Source of the DNA: Aquabacterium fontiphilum
GTDB taxonomy: Bacteria; Pseudomonadota; Gammaproteobacteria; Burkholderiales; Burkholderiaceae_C
Reading direction: 5' to 3'
Length of the DNA stretch: 64,000 nt
NCBI RefSeq assembly: GCF_009909205.1
Contig: NZ_JAAAPN010000001.1
Span: 124,001 to 188,000 of the forward strand
The stretch's first letter is position 1. The number at the start of each line of letters is the position of its first letter. Below, one piece after another: positions 18,327 to 28,007 of this stretch. Both the position numbers and the translations under genes were made by a program. The notes below the pieces were generated by a model. The model worked only from the letters and a program-made list of their open reading frames with translations, did no database searches and was not told where the DNA came from.

Positions 18327-20588
18327 ATGACTCTGGGATCAGTGTATGCGCCCCGCCTGGCGGGCCGGGTGCGCCGCGCCATCGCGGGTGCGGGGTTGAC
18401 TTGCGCCGCCATGGCCTTCGGTTTGCCCGCTGCGGCGCAGGCGATGCCCGAGGCCGACGCAGCGATCAGCGTGGCCCGCGAGGCCTTCCGCACCGGCGAC
18501 CGCGTGCGTCTGCTTGCCGCGCGTGAGCAACTGCTGCAGGCGGGCCACCCGCTGGCGCCGTGGGCCGACTACTGGGCCGTGGTGCAACGCCTGTCTCAGG
18601 CCACGCCCGACGAGGTGGACGCGTTCCTCGCCCGCTGGCCCGACAGCTACGTGGCTGACCGGGCGCGCAATGACTGGCTGCTGGAGCTGGGGCGGCGGCA
18701 GGACTGGCAGACCTTTTTGCGCATCCAGCCGGCCTTTCGGATGAACGACGACCGCGAGGTCACGTGCCTGGGGTGGCTGGCGCGCTATGAGACGCGTGCG
18801 GTGTCGGATACACAAGGCGACTGGCGCGGCCAGGCCCGCGATGCCTGGCTGGCGCAGCGCGACGCAGACGCAGGGTGCGACGCATTGGCGCGGCGGATGG
18901 TGGCAGCCGGCGTGTTCACGCAGGACGATGTCTGGCGCAAGCTGCGTTTGATGGTGGAGACCAACCGCCCAAGGGGCATCGAGCAGACGGCGCGGTTGCT
19001 GGGTGGCTCAGCGCCCACCGTGGTGGCGCGGTTGATGGATGCGCCGCAGGCCTTTTTGATGGCGGGCGGCGGCACCGCAGCGGCAGGCGGCGCTGGCGGG
19101 GGCGCTCGCACGCCCGGCGCCGCTGTCGGCCCTGCGCCCGAGCGGGGCACGCCGCGCCAGCAGGCCAAGCGCCGCGCGGCGCCGCCCCCTGTGCCCGAGG
19201 TGCAGCCCGCATGGCGCGGGCCCATGAGCCTGCTGGCCTTCATCCGCTGGGCCACCAGCGACCCGGCCGCCGCCGCGCAGGCCATGCAGGATCCGGCTGC
19301 CCGGCAGCGCTGGCAGTGGCGCAGCGAAGAGGCGGCCTGGGCCTGGGCTCACCTGGGCCGGCATTCGGCCTGGCGCTTCCTGCCCGAGGCGCCGGCCCAT
19401 TTCGAGCGCGCGCTGACCGACCTGGCGCTGGCCGTATCGACGGGCGAGTGGCGCCCACAGGGCGGTCATGCGGCGGCGGCGTGGTCGACCGATACGCTGC
19501 AATGGATGGCCCGCGCCGGCCTGCGTTCGGCCGTGACAGGTGAGCCGGCTCGCTGGGCGCTCGTCGAGCAGGCCATTGATGCCATGCCCGAGAGCCTGCA
19601 ACGCGACGGCGCCTGGATGTACTGGAAGGCGCGCGCCATGCTCGCCCGTGCACCGGCCGGTCCAGGTGGCGAGGCGCAACGCGCACAGGCCCGCGCCCTG
19701 TTGGCGCGCACGGTGGATCCGTTCAGCTTCTACGGCCAACTCGCACACGAAACCCTGCACCGTCGCCCGCACCCGCCGGTGGCGGCGGCTGCGCCGCTGA
19801 CCGAACTGGAGCGCAGTTGGGCTGCCTCCCACCCCGGGGTCGACCGCGCCTTGCGCTTGTTTGCACTGGGCTGGCGGATCGAAGCCGTGCGGGAGTGGAA
19901 CTTCACCATCGGCCACGCGCGCCCGGGTGGCTTCAACGACCGGGAGCTGTTGGCCGTGGCCGATGCCGCCTGCACGCGCGCCATCTGGGACCGCTGCATC
20001 AACACCAGCGACCGCACGCGCGCCGAGTTCGACCTCAATCAGCGTTACCCCACACCTTTCCGTGCCGATGTGTTGCGCGCGGCCCGTGACGTGGGGCTGG
20101 ATCCGGCCTACATGTTCGGTTTGATCCGCCAGGAGTCACGCTTCATGCCCACCGCACGCTCGCAGGTGGGGGCCTCGGGCCTGATGCAGGTCATGCCCGC
20201 GACGGCGACGTGGACGGCGCGCAAGCTGGGCATTCCCTACACGCCGGACCGCATCACCGATCCGGACACCAACTTGCGTCTGGGTGCGGGTTACCTGAAG
20301 CTGGTGCTGGACGACTTCCAGGGCGCGCAGGCCCTGGCCGCGGCGGCTTACAACGCGGGGCCGGGGCGCCCGCGCCGCTGGCGTGAGGGCCCCACGATGG
20401 AGGCGGCGGCCTGGGTTGAGAACGTGCCCTTTACCGAAACGCGGGACTACGTGAAGAAGGTGCTGGCCAACGCCGTGGTCTACGGCCAGCTCTTGCACGG
20501 CCACAGCCTGTCGATTACAAACAGGCTGGGGCCCACCATCGGGCCGCGCGCCACCACGGCGCCGGCCGAGTCCCGCGATCTGCCCTGA
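18327..20588 (+). CDS. Soluble lytic murein transglycosylase (Slt70-like)
   Basis: This exported enzyme of about 753 residues has a signal peptide (LTCAAMAFGLPAAAQA). A long alpha-helical superhelix of the Slt70 type follows, then a C-terminal transglycosylase (SLT) domain. The catalytic Glu lies in IRQESRFMPTARS, followed by GASGLMQVMPATA and AAAAYNAGPGRPRRW. It cleaves peptidoglycan to 1,6-anhydromuropeptides in the periplasm. A Gly/Ala-rich linker near residues 250-280 is an unusual low-complexity insertion. The ATG at 18327 is chosen; the longer upstream frame lacks a signal-peptide start. It is divergent from the cyclo-ligase and followed 32 bases later by an SDR-type gene. Confidence 0.93.
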   Translation: MTLGSVYAPRLAGRVRRAIAGAGLTCAAMAFGLPAAAQAMPEADAAISVAREAFRTGDRVRLLAAREQLLQAGHPLAPWADYWAVVQRLSQATPDEVDAFLARWPDSYVADRARNDWLLELGRRQDWQTFLRIQPAFRMNDDREVTCLGWLARYETRAVSDTQGDWRGQARDAWLAQRDADAGCDALARRMVAAGVFTQDDVWRKLRLMVETNRPRGIEQTARLLGGSAPTVVARLMDAPQAFLMAGGGTAAAGGAGGGARTPGAAVGPAPERGTPRQQAKRRAAPPPVPEVQPAWRGPMSLLAFIRWATSDPAAAAQAMQDPAARQRWQWRSEEAAWAWAHLGRHSAWRFLPEAPAHFERALTDLALAVSTGEWRPQGGHAAAAWSTDTLQWMARAGLRSAVTGEPARWALVEQAIDAMPESLQRDGAWMYWKARAMLARAPAGPGGEAQRAQARALLARTVDPFSFYGQLAHETLHRRPHPPVAAAAPLTELERSWAASHPGVDRALRLFALGWRIEAVREWNFTIGHARPGGFNDRELLAVADAACTRAIWDRCINTSDRTRAEFDLNQRYPTPFRADVLRAARDVGLDPAYMFGLIRQESRFMPTARSQVGASGLMQVMPATATWTARKLGIPYTPDRITDPDTNLRLGAGYLKLVLDDFQGAQALAAAAYNAGPGRPRRWREGPTMEAAAWVENVPFTETRDYVKKVLANAVVYGQLLHGHSLSITNRLGPTIGPRATTAPAESRDLP

Positions 20589-20620
20589 GTTCCGGTTGAG
20601 CAGTCAAGGAGCGAGCTGTC

Positions 20621-21589
20621 ATGAAACGCATCGTCGTGCTGGGTGGAACCGGCTTCGTGGGCCGGTCCGTGTGTGAGCAGCTGCAGGCCGACGGCCGCCT
20701 GGGGGGCGCGCGCATCGTCGTGCCGTCTCGCCGACGCGAGCGGGGCAAGCACCTGTTTCCCCTGCCGCAGGTCGACGTGGTGCAGGCCGATGTGCACCAG
20801 GACGCCGATCTGGCGGCCGTGCTGCGTGGGGCCGATGTGGTCGTCAACCTCATTGCCATCCTGCATGGCAGCCCGCAGGCCTTCGAGCAGGCGCATGTGA
20901 CGCTGCCGCAGCGGCTTGCCGCGGCCTGCCGGCAGGCCGGCGTGGCCCGCATCGTCCACGTCAGTGCGCTGGGCGTGCCCGAGCAAGCCGCGCAAGCCCC
21001 GTCCAACTATTTGCGCACCAAGGCCCAGGGCGAGGCGGTGTTGCGCGCCTCGGGTGTGCCTTGCGTGATCCTGCGGCCCAGCGTGATCTTTGGCGAGCAC
21101 GACCGCTTCCTCAACCTGTTTGCCGGGCTGCAGCGCCTGGCGCCCGTGATGCCGCTGGCCGGGGCCGACGCGCGCTTCCAGCCGGTGTGGGTAGAAGACG
21201 TGGCCCGTGCCGTCGTGCGGGGCGTAATGGACCCGACGCTGGCCGGTTCGACCTACGAGTTGGGCGGGCCGGTGGTGATGACGCTGGCCGACCTCGTACG
21301 CCTGGCCGGGCGGTTGGCGGGCTGCGCACGTCCGGTGGTGCCGGTGCCCATGGCGGTCGGGCGCATCCAGGCGGCGGTGATGGCCTGCCTGCCAGGCGAG
21401 CCGCTGATGTCGGCTGACAACCTCGACTCAATGAAGGTAGCCAATGTGCTGGGCGGCACGCTCCCCGGGCTGCGCGAACTGGGGATCGACCCGGCCTCGC
21501 CCGAGGCAGTGGCGCCGGGCTACCTCAGCCGACAGACGCCGAGCCTGGCCCGGCAACTCGACGCCTGGCGCGCCTGGGCGCGCCGCTGA
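20621..21589 (+). CDS. NDUFA9-like short-chain dehydrogenase/reductase-family protein
   Basis: This 322-residue protein has an N-terminal NAD(P)-binding Rossmann site (IVVLGGTGFVGRSVCEQL). It belongs to the atypical SDR branch that includes the NDUFA9 subunit of respiratory complex I and related NAD(P)-binding proteins. The YLRTKAQGEAVLRASG segment corresponds to the SDR YxxxK region. A lysine replaces the expected second position, and no classical catalytic Ser-Tyr-Lys is evident, so enzymatic activity is uncertain. AAGGAG lies upstream of the ATG. A long GC hairpin follows the stop. The substrate is unknown; in proteobacteria such genes often sit near a lytic transglycosylase, as here. Confidence 0.8.
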   Translation: MKRIVVLGGTGFVGRSVCEQLQADGRLGGARIVVPSRRRERGKHLFPLPQVDVVQADVHQDADLAAVLRGADVVVNLIAILHGSPQAFEQAHVTLPQRLAAACRQAGVARIVHVSALGVPEQAAQAPSNYLRTKAQGEAVLRASGVPCVILRPSVIFGEHDRFLNLFAGLQRLAPVMPLAGADARFQPVWVEDVARAVVRGVMDPTLAGSTYELGGPVVMTLADLVRLAGRLAGCARPVVPVPMAVGRIQAAVMACLPGEPLMSADNLDSMKVANVLGGTLPGLRELGIDPASPEAVAPGYLSRQTPSLARQLDAWRAWARR

Positions 21590-21594
21590 AAAGC

Positions 21595-21622
21595 GAAACC
21601 GCCCGCATGGGCGGGCGGTTTC
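21595..21622. terminator. Perfect 12-bp hairpin between convergent genes
   Basis: GAAACCGCCCGC and GCGGGCGGTTTC pair fully around ATGG. It lies six bases after the SDR stop and 43 bases before the barstar stop on the other strand, and probably terminates both. Confidence 0.75.
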
Positions 21623-21664
21623 GGCGGCGAGCGAGGGCGGCCGGGTCGGGCCGGGCCGCAGGAC

Positions 21665-22225
21665 TCAGGCCGCGGCCAGCAGGGCGCCGGTGTCGAACAC
21701 GCTGCTCATCGGCGGCAGGTTCATCACGATGGGCTGCACGGCGTTCTTCGACACCTTCACCGGCTTGACGGTGGCGTCGTTCTGGGCCACGTCGGCCTTG
21801 TCCCAGTTGCCTGCCGATTCCTTGCCCGACAGGGCCATGGAATAGAACACGCGGAAGGGCACTTTGCGCTCGGACCAGAAATCGGCCGCGTCGCGGAAGG
21901 CGTCAAGCAACTGCTCGCGCGACTCGCGGTCGAACTCGGTGCCGCCCGGGATCAGCTCCAGCACGACGACGAAGCCAGGCTGTGGGCCCGACTTGTGCAC
22001 CAGGTCGGTCATGCAGTCGTACAGGGCATCGAGGTTCTTGCCGAAGTGATCCGGGAAGAGGAAGTCGCGTGCGATGACGTCCAGCACATCCTGCTTGGTC
22101 CTGGCGCCCTTGAGGTTGGTGTACAGGAAGTGCTGCCCGGCCGCGTTGGCCGCCTGTTGCAAATCTTCCGGGCGGTAGGCGCGGATGGCTTGGACGATGT
22201 TGGGTCGAACGGATTGCAACAACAT
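21665..22225 (-). CDS. Barstar-family ribonuclease inhibitor-like protein
   Basis: This 186-residue protein contains a barstar-like domain (FLFPDHFGKNLDALYDCMTDL, about residues 50-72, with the conserved Asp/Glu-rich helix that plugs an RNase active site). Barstar itself has about 90 residues; this protein carries an N-terminal extension (MLLQSVRPNIVQAIRAYRPE) and a C-terminal extension. It lies 100 bases downstream of a secreted guanyl-specific RNase gene on the same strand, the barnase/barstar arrangement, so it most likely protects the producer from that RNase. The first ATG giving this N-terminus is at 22225. No signal peptide is seen, consistent with a cytoplasmic inhibitor. Confidence 0.82.
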   Translation of the reverse strand: MLLQSVRPNIVQAIRAYRPEDLQQAANAAGQHFLYTNLKGARTKQDVLDVIARDFLFPDHFGKNLDALYDCMTDLVHKSGPQPGFVVVLELIPGGTEFDRESREQLLDAFRDAADFWSERKVPFRVFYSMALSGKESAGNWDKADVAQNDATVKPVKVSKNAVQPIVMNLPPMSSVFDTGALLAAA

Positions 22226-22326
22226 GATCGCTGTGGGCCTCGGGTGCTGCCGATCTGGGGTCGGGTCCCGCCGGGCCAGGTTGAAGGTCTGAAACAAAAG
22301 AACAATGCGGTCAGCCGGAAGGGCTG

Positions 22327-22776
22327 TCAATGCCGCGGATCAATCTCGCGAAAGTTCTGGTAGTGATCTTCGGTGTAGAAACAAGTTTCCGGCTGGTGAA
22401 TGATTTGGCCCCCGCAGACGATGCGTCGCGCGCCGCGATGGCGCACCCCCGGCGTGGGCACGGTGTATTCACGGTAGAAGCCGCGTGGCTGGCGGGGCAG
22501 CAGACGCTCCCGGTTGCCGAACACCGTGCCATCCTTCTCGTAGCGGAACGGGCCGCCGCGGTGGATCTGCTGGTGTACCTGGCGGGCCTGCGCCGGCAAG
22601 GCGCTCAAGGCCACAACCGGCAAACCGGTGGTCGGGGCAGCGGGCGCGGGCGGTCGGGCGTCAACTGGTGCGATCAGGCACAAGGACAAGGCCAAGGCGC
22701 CCAGCCAGCCGGCGCGGCGGCGTGACGAGCCACAGGCGCTCGATGCAGGTTCCCTGTTGCGCGTGCGGGGCACCAT
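22327..22776 (-). CDS. Secreted guanyl-specific ribonuclease (barnase/RNase Sa family)
   Basis: This 149-residue exported protein has a signal peptide (GWLGALALSLCLIAPVDA) and a C-terminal RNase N1/T1/Sa domain. Alignment with RNase Sa places the catalytic Glu at residue 103 (REYTVPTPG), the Args at 114 and 118 (RHRGARR), and the His at 138 (DHYQNF), so all catalytic residues appear present. Such enzymes cleave single-stranded RNA after guanosine. A TTG start at 22809 would add a longer N-terminus; the ATG at 22776 has AGGA ten bases upstream and is preferred. The inhibitor gene follows downstream. Export suggests a role in killing or nutrient use, but the target is unknown. Confidence 0.85.
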   Translation of the reverse strand: MVPRTRNREPASSACGSSRRRAGWLGALALSLCLIAPVDARPPAPAAPTTGLPVVALSALPAQARQVHQQIHRGGPFRYEKDGTVFGNRERLLPRQPRGFYREYTVPTPGVRHRGARRIVCGGQIIHQPETCFYTEDHYQNFREIDPRH

Positions 22777-22859
22777 GGTGGGCGTGTCCTGCCGGATCTC
22801 CGTCAGCAATGCAGCTCTTCGTGAAAGCAGTGATGCTATAGAAATCGGCTAAAAAGCTC

Positions 22860-22898
22860 AAGGCCCCTTCCCAGGGAAAACCGTGGAGAAGGGGCCTT
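22860..22898. terminator. Terminator after maeB
   Basis: AAGGCCCCTTC and GAAGGGGCCTT pair around a 17-base loop, with TTTT on the right and an A-run on the left. It serves maeB on the minus strand and could also stop plus-strand read-through. Confidence 0.85.
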
Positions 22899-22955
22899 TT
22901 CATGGGGGATTGACGGCCCATGCTATAAGCCGCACCCCCGTGCAGCGCGGCCGGC

Positions 22956-25250
22956 TCAGCGAATCGCGTTCGCGTCGGCCACCGTCATGGCTGTCATGTT
23001 GACGATGCGGCGCACCGTGGCCGAGGGGGTCAGGATGCACACCGGCTTGGCCGCGCCCAGCAGCACGGGGCCCAGCGCAATATTGTTACCAGCTGCAACC
23101 TTGAGCAGGTTGTACGAGATGTTGGCCGCGTCGATGTTGGGGCACACCAGCAGGTTGGCTTCGCCACTCAGCGTGCTGTGCGGCATCAGCTGCTGGCGGT
23201 AGGGGGCGTCGAGCGCGGTGTCACCATGCATCTCGCCGTCGATTTCCAGCCAGGGGGCCTGCTGCTGGATCAGGGCGAGCGCCTCGCGCATCTTCACCGC
23301 CGAGGGGTGGTTGCTCGAACCGAAGTTCGAGTGCGACAGCAAGGCGGCCTTGGGCCGCTGGCCGAATCGCATCATCTCTTCGGCCGCCATCACCGTGATC
23401 TCGGCCAGTTGCTCGGCGGTCGGGTCGTAGTTGATGTGCGTGTCGACGATGTTGACCGTGCGGCCCGGCAGGATCAGACCGGTCATGGCCGCATAGGTCT
23501 TGACGCCAGCCCGGCGGCCGATGACCTGGTCGATGTAGTGCAGGTGCAGGGCGGTGTTGCCCCAGGTGCCGCAGATCAGGCCATCGGCGTCGCCCTTGTG
23601 CACCAGCATGGCAGCGATCAGCGTCAGGCGGCGACGCATCTCGATCTTGGCCATCTGCTCGGTCACGCCCTTGCGCTCGGTCAGCCGGTGGTAGGTCTGC
23701 CAGTAGTCGCGGTAGCGCGGGTCGTTTTCGGTGCTGACGACGTCGACGTCCACGCCGGGGCGCAGGCGCAGGCCAAAGCGCTCGATGCGTTGCTCGATCA
23801 CAGCGGGGCGGCCGATCAGGATGGGACGGGCGATGTTTTCGTCCACCACGATCTGGGCAGCGCGCATCACGCCTTCGTTTTCGCCTTCTGCGTAGGCAAT
23901 GCGCTTGTGCTTGGCGCGCTTGGCCACGCTGAAAATCGGCTTCATCGTCTGGCCCGAGGCGTAGACGAAGCTCTGCAGCTTTTCCGTGTAGGCGATGTAG
24001 TCGGTGACGGGCCGGGTGGCCACGCCTGATTCCTCGGCCGCCTTGGCCACGGCCGGGGCGATCTTGATCATCAGCCGCGGATCGAAGGGCTTGGGAATCA
24101 GGTACTCCGGCCCGAAGCTCAGCGTGGCGCCCACGTAGGCGGCCGCCACCACGTCGCTCTGCTCGGCCTGGGCCAGCTCGGCAATCGCGTGCACGGCCGC
24201 GATCTCCATTTCGTCGGTGATGGTGGTCGCGCCCGAATCCAGTGCCCCGCGGAAGATGTAGGGGAAGCACAGGACGTTGTTGACCTGGTTGGGGTAGTCG
24301 GTGCGGCCGGTCGCCATGATGACGTCGTCACGCACGGCCTTGACCTCTTCAGGCAGGATCTCGGGCGTGGGGTTGGCCAGGGCAAAGATGATCGGGTTGG
24401 GGGCCATCTTCGCGACCATGTCGGCCTTGAGCACGCCACCAGCCGACAGGCCCAGGAACACGTCGGCACCCGCAATGACCTCGGCCAGCTTGCGCTGGTC
24501 GGTCTTCTGGGCGAAGAAGGCCTTGTCCGGGTCCATCAGTTCGGTGCGGCCCTCGTAGACCACGCCAGCCAAGTCGGTGACCCAGATGTTCTCGCGCGGC
24601 AGGCCGAGCTTGACCAGCAGTTGCAGGCAGGCCAGGGCGGCCGCGCCCGCACCAGACGTGACCAGCTTCACCTTCTGGATGTCCTTGCCCACGACCTTCA
24701 GGCCGTTGAGCAGGGCGGCGCCCACGACGATGGCGGTGCCATGCTGGTCGTCGTGGAACACGGGGATGTTCATGCGCTCGCGCAGCTTGCGCTCGACGTA
24801 GAAGCAGTCAGGTGCCTTGATGTCTTCGAGGTTGATGCCGCCGAAGGTGGGCTCCAGGCTGGCGATGATGTCGACCAGCTTGTCCGGGTCCTTCTCGTTG
24901 ATCTCGATGTCGAACACATCGATGTCGGAGAACTTCTTGAACAGGACGGCCTTGCCCTCCATCACCGGCTTGGCGGCCAGCGGGCCGATGTCGCCCAGGC
25001 CGAGCACGGCCGTGCCGTTGGTGATCACCGCCACCAGGTTGCCCCGGCTGGTGTATTTGAAGGCGTTGGCCGGGTTTTCGACGATTTCTTCACACGGGGC
25101 AGCCACCCCGGGCGAGTAGGCCAGCGCCAGATCGCGCTGGTTGGTGAGCTGCTTGGTGGCGCTGATGGCCAGTTTGCCGGGCGTCGGGCGTTCGTGGTAT
25201 TCGAGAGCGGCCTTTTTGAGTTCCGCGCGTTTTTCTTCAGGGGTGGTCAT
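22956..25250 (-). CDS. maeB: NADP-dependent malic enzyme with C-terminal phosphotransacetylase-like domain
   Basis: This 764-residue cytoplasmic enzyme of the MaeB type decarboxylates malate to pyruvate with NADP reduction. The N-terminal half carries malic-enzyme motifs ([46 protein letters not shown]). The C-terminal half resembles phosphotransacetylase, as in large proteobacterial MaeB, where it is regulatory rather than catalytic. The real start is the ATG at 25250 ([13 protein letters not shown]); a longer open frame of 1094 residues runs upstream through the thiL region on the opposite strand and is not coding there. It is divergent from thiL, with 147 bases between them. Confidence 0.94.
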   Translation of the reverse strand: MTTPEEKRAELKKAALEYHERPTPGKLAISATKQLTNQRDLALAYSPGVAAPCEEIVENPANAFKYTSRGNLVAVITNGTAVLGLGDIGPLAAKPVMEGKAVLFKKFSDIDVFDIEINEKDPDKLVDIIASLEPTFGGINLEDIKAPDCFYVERKLRERMNIPVFHDDQHGTAIVVGAALLNGLKVVGKDIQKVKLVTSGAGAAALACLQLLVKLGLPRENIWVTDLAGVVYEGRTELMDPDKAFFAQKTDQRKLAEVIAGADVFLGLSAGGVLKADMVAKMAPNPIIFALANPTPEILPEEVKAVRDDVIMATGRTDYPNQVNNVLCFPYIFRGALDSGATTITDEMEIAAVHAIAELAQAEQSDVVAAAYVGATLSFGPEYLIPKPFDPRLMIKIAPAVAKAAEESGVATRPVTDYIAYTEKLQSFVYASGQTMKPIFSVAKRAKHKRIAYAEGENEGVMRAAQIVVDENIARPILIGRPAVIEQRIERFGLRLRPGVDVDVVSTENDPRYRDYWQTYHRLTERKGVTEQMAKIEMRRRLTLIAAMLVHKGDADGLICGTWGNTALHLHYIDQVIGRRAGVKTYAAMTGLILPGRTVNIVDTHINYDPTAEQLAEITVMAAEEMMRFGQRPKAALLSHSNFGSSNHPSAVKMREALALIQQQAPWLEIDGEMHGDTALDAPYRQQLMPHSTLSGEANLLVCPNIDAANISYNLLKVAAGNNIALGPVLLGAAKPVCILTPSATVRRIVNMTAMTVADANAIR

Positions 25251-25397
25251 GCTGCGCCTTGTGAGCCGACGGACGACACCGTCGCGACCCCCGATTCTAG
25301 GAACTTCGGCGCCACCCGGGTGCGTGGATGTCCACATCTCGCGGCACCTGCCGCGGTTTTGCACGACCCGCCCGGTGCGGCAAGCGACAATGTCGGC

Positions 25398-26408
25398 ATG
25401 AGCCTGGGCGAATTCGACCTGATCGACACCTTCTTCCGGCGCCCCGCCGGCCAGGGCCCCCGTCGAGCGGCGGTGGGCAACGGAGATGACTGCGCCGTGC
25501 TGGCCCCGGCGGCGGGCATGCAGCTGGCCATCTCCACCGACACGCTGGTCGAGGGGCGGCATTTTCTGTCCACCGTCGACCCGGGCCGGCTGGGCCACAA
25601 GGCGCTGGCCGTCAACCTGTCGGATCTGGCCGCCTGCGGCGCCCAGCCATTGGGCTTCACCCTCAGCCTGACCTTGCCGCGGGTGGACGCGGCCTGGCTC
25701 AAGGCGTTTGCGCGGGGGCTGTTCGACCTCGCCGATGAACACGACTGCGAGCTCGTCGGCGGTGACACCACGGCCGGGCCGCTGGCCATCGGCATCACGG
25801 TGTTCGGTGAGGTGCCGGCCGGGCAGGCCTTGCTGCGCTCGGGCGCGCGGCCGGATGACGACATCTGGGTCAGCGGCATGCTGGGCGAGGCCCGTCTGGC
25901 GCTCGAAGCGTTCCGCGGCACGCTGCATCCCAGCCTGCCGGGCGAGGCCTTCGACGCCGTGCGCCTGGCCATGGAGAGCCCCGACCCGCGCGTGGCCCTC
26001 GGTGTGGGCCTGCGGGGGCTGGCGAGCGCCGCCATCGACGTCTCTGACGGCCTGCTGGGCGACCTGGGACACATCCTGCGCCGCAGTGGGGTCGGGGCGG
26101 CGCTGGTGGTGGATGCCCTGCCGGTCAGCCCTTGGCTCGCGGCGCGCCCGGAAGCCGAGCAGCTCAATTGCATCCTCGCAGGTGGCGACGACTACGAGCT
26201 GGCGTTCACCGCGCCGACAGGCGCCCGCGCGCGCATCCATGCGCTGGGCGACGCGCTGGGCCTGATGCTCACCCGTGTCGGCCGGATCGAGGCCGAGCCG
26301 GGCCTGCGGCTATGGCGCGGCGAGCTGGATCTGTGGGAGGGGGACCCGGCGCGGCAGCCGGTGGCCAACCGCTGGCAGTCGTTCGACCACTTCAAGGGGG
26401 GCGCATGA
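25398..26408 (+). CDS. thiL: Thiamine-monophosphate kinase
   Basis: This 336-residue ATP-dependent kinase converts thiamine monophosphate to thiamine diphosphate. The N-terminus SLGEFDLIDTFFRRP and NGDDCAVLAP are family signatures, followed by ISTDTLVEGRHF, the VGGDTTAGPLAI magnesium/ATP motif, IDVSDGLLGDLGHI and AGGDDYELAF. The ATG at 25398 gives the expected length; the much longer open frame upstream is an artefact of the opposite-strand maeB. Its stop overlaps the pgpA start as ATGA. With pgpA and pncC it forms a small housekeeping cluster that is conserved in betaproteobacteria. Confidence 0.95.
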   Translation: MSLGEFDLIDTFFRRPAGQGPRRAAVGNGDDCAVLAPAAGMQLAISTDTLVEGRHFLSTVDPGRLGHKALAVNLSDLAACGAQPLGFTLSLTLPRVDAAWLKAFARGLFDLADEHDCELVGGDTTAGPLAIGITVFGEVPAGQALLRSGARPDDDIWVSGMLGEARLALEAFRGTLHPSLPGEAFDAVRLAMESPDPRVALGVGLRGLASAAIDVSDGLLGDLGHILRRSGVGAALVVDALPVSPWLAARPEAEQLNCILAGGDDYELAFTAPTGARARIHALGDALGLMLTRVGRIEAEPGLRLWRGELDLWEGDPARQPVANRWQSFDHFKGGA

Positions 26409-27010
26409 ACGCCGGTTCAGACGGGTCGGCCGGGCCGATGGCCGTGGCGGCGCCACGTCGCGCCAGCGTGCGCCTGCTGCTGTCCCGCCCCGCGCACTTC
26501 ATCTCGCTGGGCGCGGGCAGCGGGCTCAGCCCGATCGCGCCCGGCACGGTGGGCACGCTGTGGGGCTGGCTGACGTTTGTGGCGCTGCAAGACGCATGGG
26601 GCCGTGCGCCGGCGTCAGACGGCTACTGGCTGGTGCTCTTGGCCGCAGGCTGGATCGTGGGCTGGTGGGCGTGCACGCGCACGGCGCAGACCATGGGGGT
26701 GGCCGACCCCGGCAGCATCGTATGGGACGAGATCTGGGCGATCTGGCTGATCTTGTGGCTGACCTCGCCGGTTGACTGGAAGGGCCAGTTGCTTGCGGTG
26801 GTCACCTTCCGCGCCTTCGATGCCATCAAACCCGGGCCGGTGGCCTGGGCAGATGGGTTGTTCAAGGCCCGGCCGGGCGAGCCGATTGGCTGGCGCCAGG
26901 GGCTGGGCATCATGTTCGACGACCTGGTGGCGGCCGGCTGTACCTTGATGGTGCTGGCCCTGGCCGTGGCCTGGCGCCACGGCGGCCCCCCTGTGGGGCT
27001 GCTGGGCTGA
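26405..27010 (+). CDS. pgpA: Phosphatidylglycerophosphatase A
   Basis: This 201-residue inner-membrane enzyme removes the phosphate from phosphatidylglycerol phosphate to form phosphatidylglycerol. The N-terminal [14 protein letters not shown] motif, [12 protein letters not shown] and [18 protein letters not shown] are family signatures, with about four hydrophobic segments. The ATG overlaps the thiL stop, so translation is coupled. It is followed 13 bases later by pncC. Start choice is supported by the ATGA overlap. Confidence 0.93.
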   Translation: MNAGSDGSAGPMAVAAPRRASVRLLLSRPAHFISLGAGSGLSPIAPGTVGTLWGWLTFVALQDAWGRAPASDGYWLVLLAAGWIVGWWACTRTAQTMGVADPGSIVWDEIWAIWLILWLTSPVDWKGQLLAVVTFRAFDAIKPGPVAWADGLFKARPGEPIGWRQGLGIMFDDLVAAGCTLMVLALAVAWRHGGPPVGLLG

Positions 27011-27023
27011 CGGGAGGCACACG

Positions 27024-27518
27024 ATGGACACGCAAACCCTCTTGCCCGAGGTCGAGGCCCTCGCCACGCTGCTGCTGGCGCGGGGCGAGCGGCTCGCCAC
27101 GGCTGAATCCTGCACCGGCGGCCTCATCGCGGCGGCCTGCACCGAGCTGGCGGGCTCCAGCACCTGGTTCGAACGCGGCTTTGTGACCTACAGCAATGCC
27201 GCCAAGACCGAGTTGCTCAGCGTCGATGCGGCGTTGATTGCCGAGCACGGCGCGGTCAGCGAGCCCGTGGCACTGGCCATGGCGCGCGGGGCGCTGGCGC
27301 ACTCGGCGGCCGACATCGCGGTGGCGGTCACCGGGGTCGCTGGGCCGGCTGGTGGATCGGCCCACAAGCCGGTGGGCACGGTGTGGATCGCGTGGGCGCA
27401 GCGGGGTGGGGCCGCGCATGCGACGCATCACCTGTTCAATGGCGACCGTGCGGCCGTGCGGGCCGCGACGGTCATACATGCCCTGGCAGGGTTACGGCAA
27501 CGCCTGACGCCGCTGTGA
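27024..27518 (+). CDS. pncC: Nicotinamide-nucleotide amidohydrolase (CinA C-terminal type)
   Basis: This 164-residue enzyme deamidates nicotinamide mononucleotide to nicotinic acid mononucleotide in NAD recycling. The catalytic Ser lies in [17 protein letters not shown], followed by [10 protein letters not shown] and [17 protein letters not shown] is six bases before the ATG. It is a stand-alone CinA C-terminal domain, as is usual in Burkholderiales. A GCCCC/GGGGC hairpin sits just after the stop, between this gene and the convergent membrane protein. Confidence 0.93.
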   Translation: MDTQTLLPEVEALATLLLARGERLATAESCTGGLIAAACTELAGSSTWFERGFVTYSNAAKTELLSVDAALIAEHGAVSEPVALAMARGALAHSAADIAVAVTGVAGPAGGSAHKPVGTVWIAWAQRGGAAHATHHLFNGDRAAVRAATVIHALAGLRQRLTPL

Positions 27519-27539
27519 GCCCCTGCTGACGGGGCCCGT

Positions 27540-27920
27540 TCAGCCGATCTGCGGCGGCCGTGGGCCGAACAGGCGCTGGATCGCGACGTCGATGACCAGG
27601 CTCATGATGCTGTAGAGCACCGAGCCGAGCAGCGCGTTCCAGAAGCCCGCGACCTGAAAGCCTTCGAGCAGCCCCGATGCCATCTGGAAGGTCAGGGCAT
27701 TGATCACGAACAGGAACATGCCGAGCGTCAGCACCGTGACCGGCAGGGTCAGCAGGATGAGCAGCGGGCGCACGAAGGCGTTGAGCAGCCCGATCACAAA
27801 AGCGGCCCACAGGGCCGATCCGAATGAACGGACGTCGATGCCGATGTTCAGCTGGGTCAGCAGCAGCAAGGCGCAGCCCAGCAGCAGCCAGCGCAGGATC
27901 AGAGTCATGCCCTCAAGCAT
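27540..27920 (-). CDS. Phage-holin-family membrane protein (PF04020-type)
   Basis: This 126-residue protein has four predicted membrane helices (ILRWLLLGCALLLLTQLNI, ALWAAFVIGLLNAFV, a third around LILLTLPVTVLTLGMFLF, and LLGSVLYSIMSLVIDVAI). It belongs to the 'phage holin family' of small chromosomal membrane proteins, whose function is not known and which is not evidence of a prophage. Two in-frame ATGs (27920 and 27908) are possible; the second has GAGGG too close to it, so the first is used with reservation. Confidence 0.8.
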   Translation of the reverse strand: MLEGMTLILRWLLLGCALLLLTQLNIGIDVRSFGSALWAAFVIGLLNAFVRPLLILLTLPVTVLTLGMFLFVINALTFQMASGLLEGFQVAGFWNALLGSVLYSIMSLVIDVAIQRLFGPRPPQIG

Positions 27921-28007
27921 AGCGCAGCCCCCAGATTTCGTGAGCTATGCACGACCGCGCTGCTTGGGCGCAGCGGGGGCGTGGCCGATAACCCTTCATG
28001 GTCCCCT

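Noticed and set aside
25251..26240. N-terminal extension of the malic enzyme reading frame
   Set aside because: The extension is antisense to thiL and unrelated to MaeB; the conserved MaeB start is at 25250.
27540..27920. Phage holin as a sign of a prophage
   Set aside because: The small four-helix family is a common chromosomal gene in Burkholderiales and stands alone among housekeeping genes.
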